8,088 bases of DNA from Pseudomonadota bacterium (GTDB taxonomy: Bacteria > Pseudomonadota > Gammaproteobacteria > Xanthomonadales > Xanthomonadaceae), in assembly GCA_019348095.1 (NCBI GenBank), contig JAHWKC010000030.1:1-8088 (forward strand), in the 5' to 3' direction. Below, piece after piece: positions 5,679-8,088 of this stretch; position 1 is the first letter of the stretch, and each line of letters starts with the position of its first letter. The position numbers and the translations under genes were made by a program. The notes under the pieces were generated by a model, which was not told where the DNA came from, made no database searches, and saw only the letters and a list, made by a program, of their open reading frames with translations.

Positions 5679-7517
5679 ATGGAGCATTTCAGGCGATCGC
5701 TGATTCTCGCGCTCGCGTCGTACCTGCTGCTGGCATGCGGCTGGGCGCAGGCGCAAGGGGTGATGGAGCTGGAAGCCGGCACCTCGCAGGTGTCGCTGTC
5801 GACGCACCTGCATTACTTCCACGATGCCGATGGCGCTGCGGACTTAGCCACCGTGGCGCGCCTTGCGCGGCAGCAGCGCTTCCGGCCGCTGCCTTCGGAC
5901 AACCCCGCCTTCGGCTTCCAGACCGGCGCATTCTGGTTCCACGCCGAGCTGGTCAACCGGCGCGCGGACGAGCAGCGCTGGCTTCTCGTGCAGGAGTACG
6001 CGCTCAGCGACCGCCTCGACGTCTACCTGCGCTACGCCGACGGGCGCGTCGTGCACCAGGCCGGTGGCGACCATCTCGCGTTCGCCGAGCGCAGCATCCG
6101 TTACCGGCACCCCAACTTCTGGCTGGAGCTGCCGGTCCACGAGCCGGTCGACCTGTTCGTCCGCGTGCGCAGCCAGAGCTCGATGCAGGTGCCGCTGACG
6201 CTGTTCACGCCGACCGCGTTCACCGAAAAATCGCGCGACGCGCAGCTCGCCATCGGGCTGTACTACGGCATCCTGCTGGCGTTGTTCATCTACAACCTGG
6301 TGCTGTGGCTGACGCTGCGCGATGCCAGTTATTTCTGGTACCTGTTCCATGTCACCGCGTTCGGGCTGGTGCTGTTCACCCTCAACGGGCTTGGCTTCGA
6401 GTACCTGTGGTCGGACTCGGCCTGGCTCGCCGACAAATCGGTGCCGCTGTCGATCTGCCTGGCGCAGATCGGCATGCAACAGTTCACCCGCACCTTCCTC
6501 GGGCTGGGCGAGCGCTGGCGCCTGGGCGACCGGGTCGGGCTGGGCCTGATCGCGTTCTTCGTGATCTTCGGCATCGCCGCGACCCAGCTGCCCTACTCGA
6601 TCGCCACACCGATCGCCTCGCTGGCGGTGTTCGTCAACATCGTCTGGATCGCGGCGGCCACGGTGGTGGCGGTACGCCGCGGCTACCGGCCGGCGCGGAT
6701 TTTCCTGCTGGCCTGGGCGATGTTCCTGCTCGGTACGGCGCTGTTCGTGGCCCTGGCGTTCGGCCTGCTGCCCAAGACCTTCGTCACCGAATACGGCGTG
6801 CAGATCGGCTCGGCGCTGGAAATGCTGCTGCTGTCGGTGGCGCTGGGCCACCGTTACGCGGCGCTGCGCAGCGCCAACGAGCGCATCGTGCGCGAAGCCA
6901 AGCAGCAACTCGAGCACAAGGTCCAGCAACGCACCACCGAGCTGCGCAGCGCGCTGGGTCAACTGGAGGACGCGCATACCCGATTGCGTGAAACCAGCCA
7001 GCGCGACGGCCTCACCGGACTGCACAACCGCACCCATTTCCACAATGCGCTCGAGGCGCTGGTGGCCAAGGCGCAGCGGGAACAGCAACCGCTGTCGCTG
7101 CTGATGATCGATCTGGACTATTTCAAGATGATCAACGACCGCTACGGCCATCTGGTCGGCGACGAGTGCCTGCGCTGGGCCGCGCATGCGATCGGCAAGG
7201 CGTTGCGGCCGCACGACGCCCTGCTGGCGCGCTTTGGCGGCGAGGAGTTCGTGGCCGCACTGCCCGGACAGGACCTGCAGCGGGCGACCGAGGTGGCCGA
7301 GCAGTTACGCCAGCAGCTGCGCGAGCGCAACTGCAGCAGCGGTGAGCATTCCATCGCGGTGTCGGCCAGCATCGGCGTGCATATGCTGGACACGCGCAGC
7401 CTGGACAGGAACCTCGAGGAGGTCATCGATGAGGCCCTGCAGGCGGCCGACCAGGCACTCTATGCGGCCAAGGCGCACGGGCGCGATTGCGTTAGGGCGG
7501 CGCCGCTGCCCGCCTGA
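5679..7517 (+). CDS. Membrane diguanylate cyclase: 7TMR-DISM sensor with GGDEF domain
   Basis: A 612-residue inner-membrane enzyme expected to make cyclic di-GMP from two GTP in response to an extracytoplasmic signal. In order: a signal peptide (1-26, cleavage likely after AQA; C20 makes a weak lipobox alternative), a periplasmic 7TMR-DISM extracellular domain (about 45-180, with GAFWFHAELVN at 83-93), about seven transmembrane helices (about 187-390), a coiled coil (395-437) and a GGDEF domain (438-602). The domain has DGLTGLHNR at 443-451, the metal-binding D478 in MIDLDYFKMINDRYGH and the active-site GGEEF at 520-524, so catalysis looks intact. R510-D513 resembles the inhibitory RxxD I-site but lies one residue too far from GGEEF. 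I chose the ATG at 5679 for its signal peptide and the GGGGGA at 5668-5673; the frame extends upstream but reads through REP sequence. Transcribed divergently from the his operon. Confidence 0.93.
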   Translation: MEHFRRSLILALASYLLLACGWAQAQGVMELEAGTSQVSLSTHLHYFHDADGAADLATVARLARQQRFRPLPSDNPAFGFQTGAFWFHAELVNRRADEQRWLLVQEYALSDRLDVYLRYADGRVVHQAGGDHLAFAERSIRYRHPNFWLELPVHEPVDLFVRVRSQSSMQVPLTLFTPTAFTEKSRDAQLAIGLYYGILLALFIYNLVLWLTLRDASYFWYLFHVTAFGLVLFTLNGLGFEYLWSDSAWLADKSVPLSICLAQIGMQQFTRTFLGLGERWRLGDRVGLGLIAFFVIFGIAATQLPYSIATPIASLAVFVNIVWIAAATVVAVRRGYRPARIFLLAWAMFLLGTALFVALAFGLLPKTFVTEYGVQIGSALEMLLLSVALGHRYAALRSANERIVREAKQQLEHKVQQRTTELRSALGQLEDAHTRLRETSQRDGLTGLHNRTHFHNALEALVAKAQREQQPLSLLMIDLDYFKMINDRYGHLVGDECLRWAAHAIGKALRPHDALLARFGGEEFVAALPGQDLQRATEVAEQLRQQLRERNCSSGEHSIAVSASIGVHMLDTRSLDRNLEEVIDEALQAADQALYAAKAHGRDCVRAAPLPA

Positions 7518-7530
7518 GGGCAAGCCTCAG
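7514..7530. terminator. Short hairpin between the convergent cyclase and ammonia-lyase genes
   Basis: CTGAGG (7514-7519) and CCTCAG (7525-7530) are perfect inverted copies around a five-base loop. Each arm contains the stop codon of one of the two convergent genes, TGA at 7515-7517 and TGA at 7529-7527. The position suits a bidirectional terminator, but the stem is only six pairs and no T-run follows on either side. It could equally arise because both genes end in TGA followed by GG. Confidence 0.3.
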
Positions 7531-8088
7531 CGATCCGCGATCGCCGCCAGCACCAGGCCTTCGTGCACCAGCCGTACTGCGGTCGCGACCTCGGCATCGA
7601 GCGCACGATCGCGATCCAGGAACGGGATCTCGGTGCGGATCGCGGCATGCGCCGCGGCCACCTTGTCACCGGGGCGGAACTCGTCGGCAGTCGCCAGTTC
7701 GTTGCGCAAACCTTCGACCTCCCGCAGAAACGCCTCACGGTCATCGGCGTCGGCGCCCAACCCGCACTGCACCTTGCTGGCGAACGTCGCCGCATCCACG
7801 CGGCCGGCCAGATCACGCGCGGCATTGATCATGTCGCGCCGCAGATCCAGCGCCTGCGCGGCGGTGTACAGCTCCAGCGCGAGCACCTTGCCGAGGTCCT
7901 CGGCCATCGCCAACGCATGGCGCGCCTCGTTGGCGCCCATCGAGACGTGGTCCTCGGCATTGGCGCTGGTCGGGATGGAGTACACCGACGCCGGATGCGC
8001 CCGGCTGGCCAGGTCGTTGACGATCGCCGCGGCGGTGTACTGCACGATCATGAAGCCCGATTCGGTCGCGTCCTCGTTGCCGATCAGG
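7527..8088 (-). CDS. hutH: Histidine ammonia-lyase family enzyme, C-terminal part (cut by window edge)
   Basis: The last 186 residues of a HAL/PAL/TAL-superfamily lyase. Enzymes of this family use an MIO cofactor, made from an internal Ala-Ser-Gly, to remove ammonia from an aromatic amino acid; HutH converts histidine to urocanate. The frame runs past the ATG at 8051 to the window edge, reading NEDATESGFMIVQYTAAA upstream and across it. SGFMIVQYTAAA and the segment AHPASVYSIPTSAN plus AEDHVSMG are the recognised C-terminal motifs. The MIO tripeptide lies outside the window. Two positions differ from typical HutH as I remember it: ASVDS reads ASVYS, and the usual AIEW reads ALEL in VLALELYTAAQALDLR. 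It may therefore be a side branch, such as the lyase of aryl-polyene/xanthomonadin clusters, rather than catabolic HutH. The family is certain; the substrate is not. Confidence 0.8.
   Translation of the reverse strand, partial: LIGNEDATESGFMIVQYTAAAIVNDLASRAHPASVYSIPTSANAEDHVSMGANEARHALAMAEDLGKVLALELYTAAQALDLRRDMINAARDLAGRVDAATFASKVQCGLGADADDREAFLREVEGLRNELATADEFRPGDKVAAAHAAIRTEIPFLDRDRALDAEVATAVRLVHEGLVLAAIADR

Noticed and set aside
5844..7214. A 456-codon minus-strand frame opposite the diguanylate cyclase
   Set aside because: Its composition is that of an antisense GC-rich frame, while the plus strand encodes a complete signal peptide, membrane and GGDEF protein.

Overview
The window is GC-rich and looks like two unrelated pieces of bacterial DNA joined near position 755. 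Positions ~756-8088 look like a gammaproteobacterium of the Xanthomonadaceae/Lysobacteraceae (Lysobacter, Luteimonas or Xanthomonas type). The evidence is the sequence of the fused HisB, the gene order regulator-hisG-hisD-hisC-hisB, and short palindromic repeats typical of that family. Positions 1-~755 look actinobacterial: almost every codon ends in G or C, and the genes are a fragment resembling the C-terminus of a VKOR-family protein, an SPW-type membrane protein and a second membrane protein.

Layout, left to right. (1) Minus strand, 1-252: start of an unrecognised membrane protein. (2) Minus strand, 300-677: SPW-like four-helix membrane protein. (3) Minus strand, 674-~769: C-terminal tail of a foreign gene, fused in frame to a truncated hisB. 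(4) Minus strand, 674-5282: a compact histidine biosynthesis operon transcribed right to left, in the order TrpR-family regulator, hisG, hisD, hisC, hisB. The hisG/hisD, hisD/hisC and hisC/hisB junctions each overlap by ATGA, which suggests translational coupling. hisHAFI, expected next, are absent because the sequence switches source. (5) 5283-5678: a divergent intergenic region. It holds a promoter with an overlapping dyad in front of the regulator gene, a long hairpin, an inverted pair of REP-like hairpins, a further REP-like element and a short perfect inverted repeat before the next gene. (6) Plus strand, 5679-7517: a membrane diguanylate cyclase (7TMR-DISM sensor plus GGEEF). (7) Minus strand, 7527-8088: the C-terminal part of a histidine ammonia-lyase family enzyme, convergent with the cyclase and only 9 bases from it.

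How the genes work together: HisG performs the first step of histidine synthesis, HisB the dehydratase and phosphatase steps, HisC the transamination and HisD the final oxidations. A TrpR/YerC-type repressor leads the operon in place of the histidine leader-peptide attenuator of enteric bacteria. If the ammonia-lyase is HutH, the first histidine-degrading enzyme lies one gene away from the biosynthetic operon. The most important caution is the probable chimera: the 299-residue hisB reading frame appears complete but is not. I saw no tRNA, rRNA, CRISPR array or insertion sequence.
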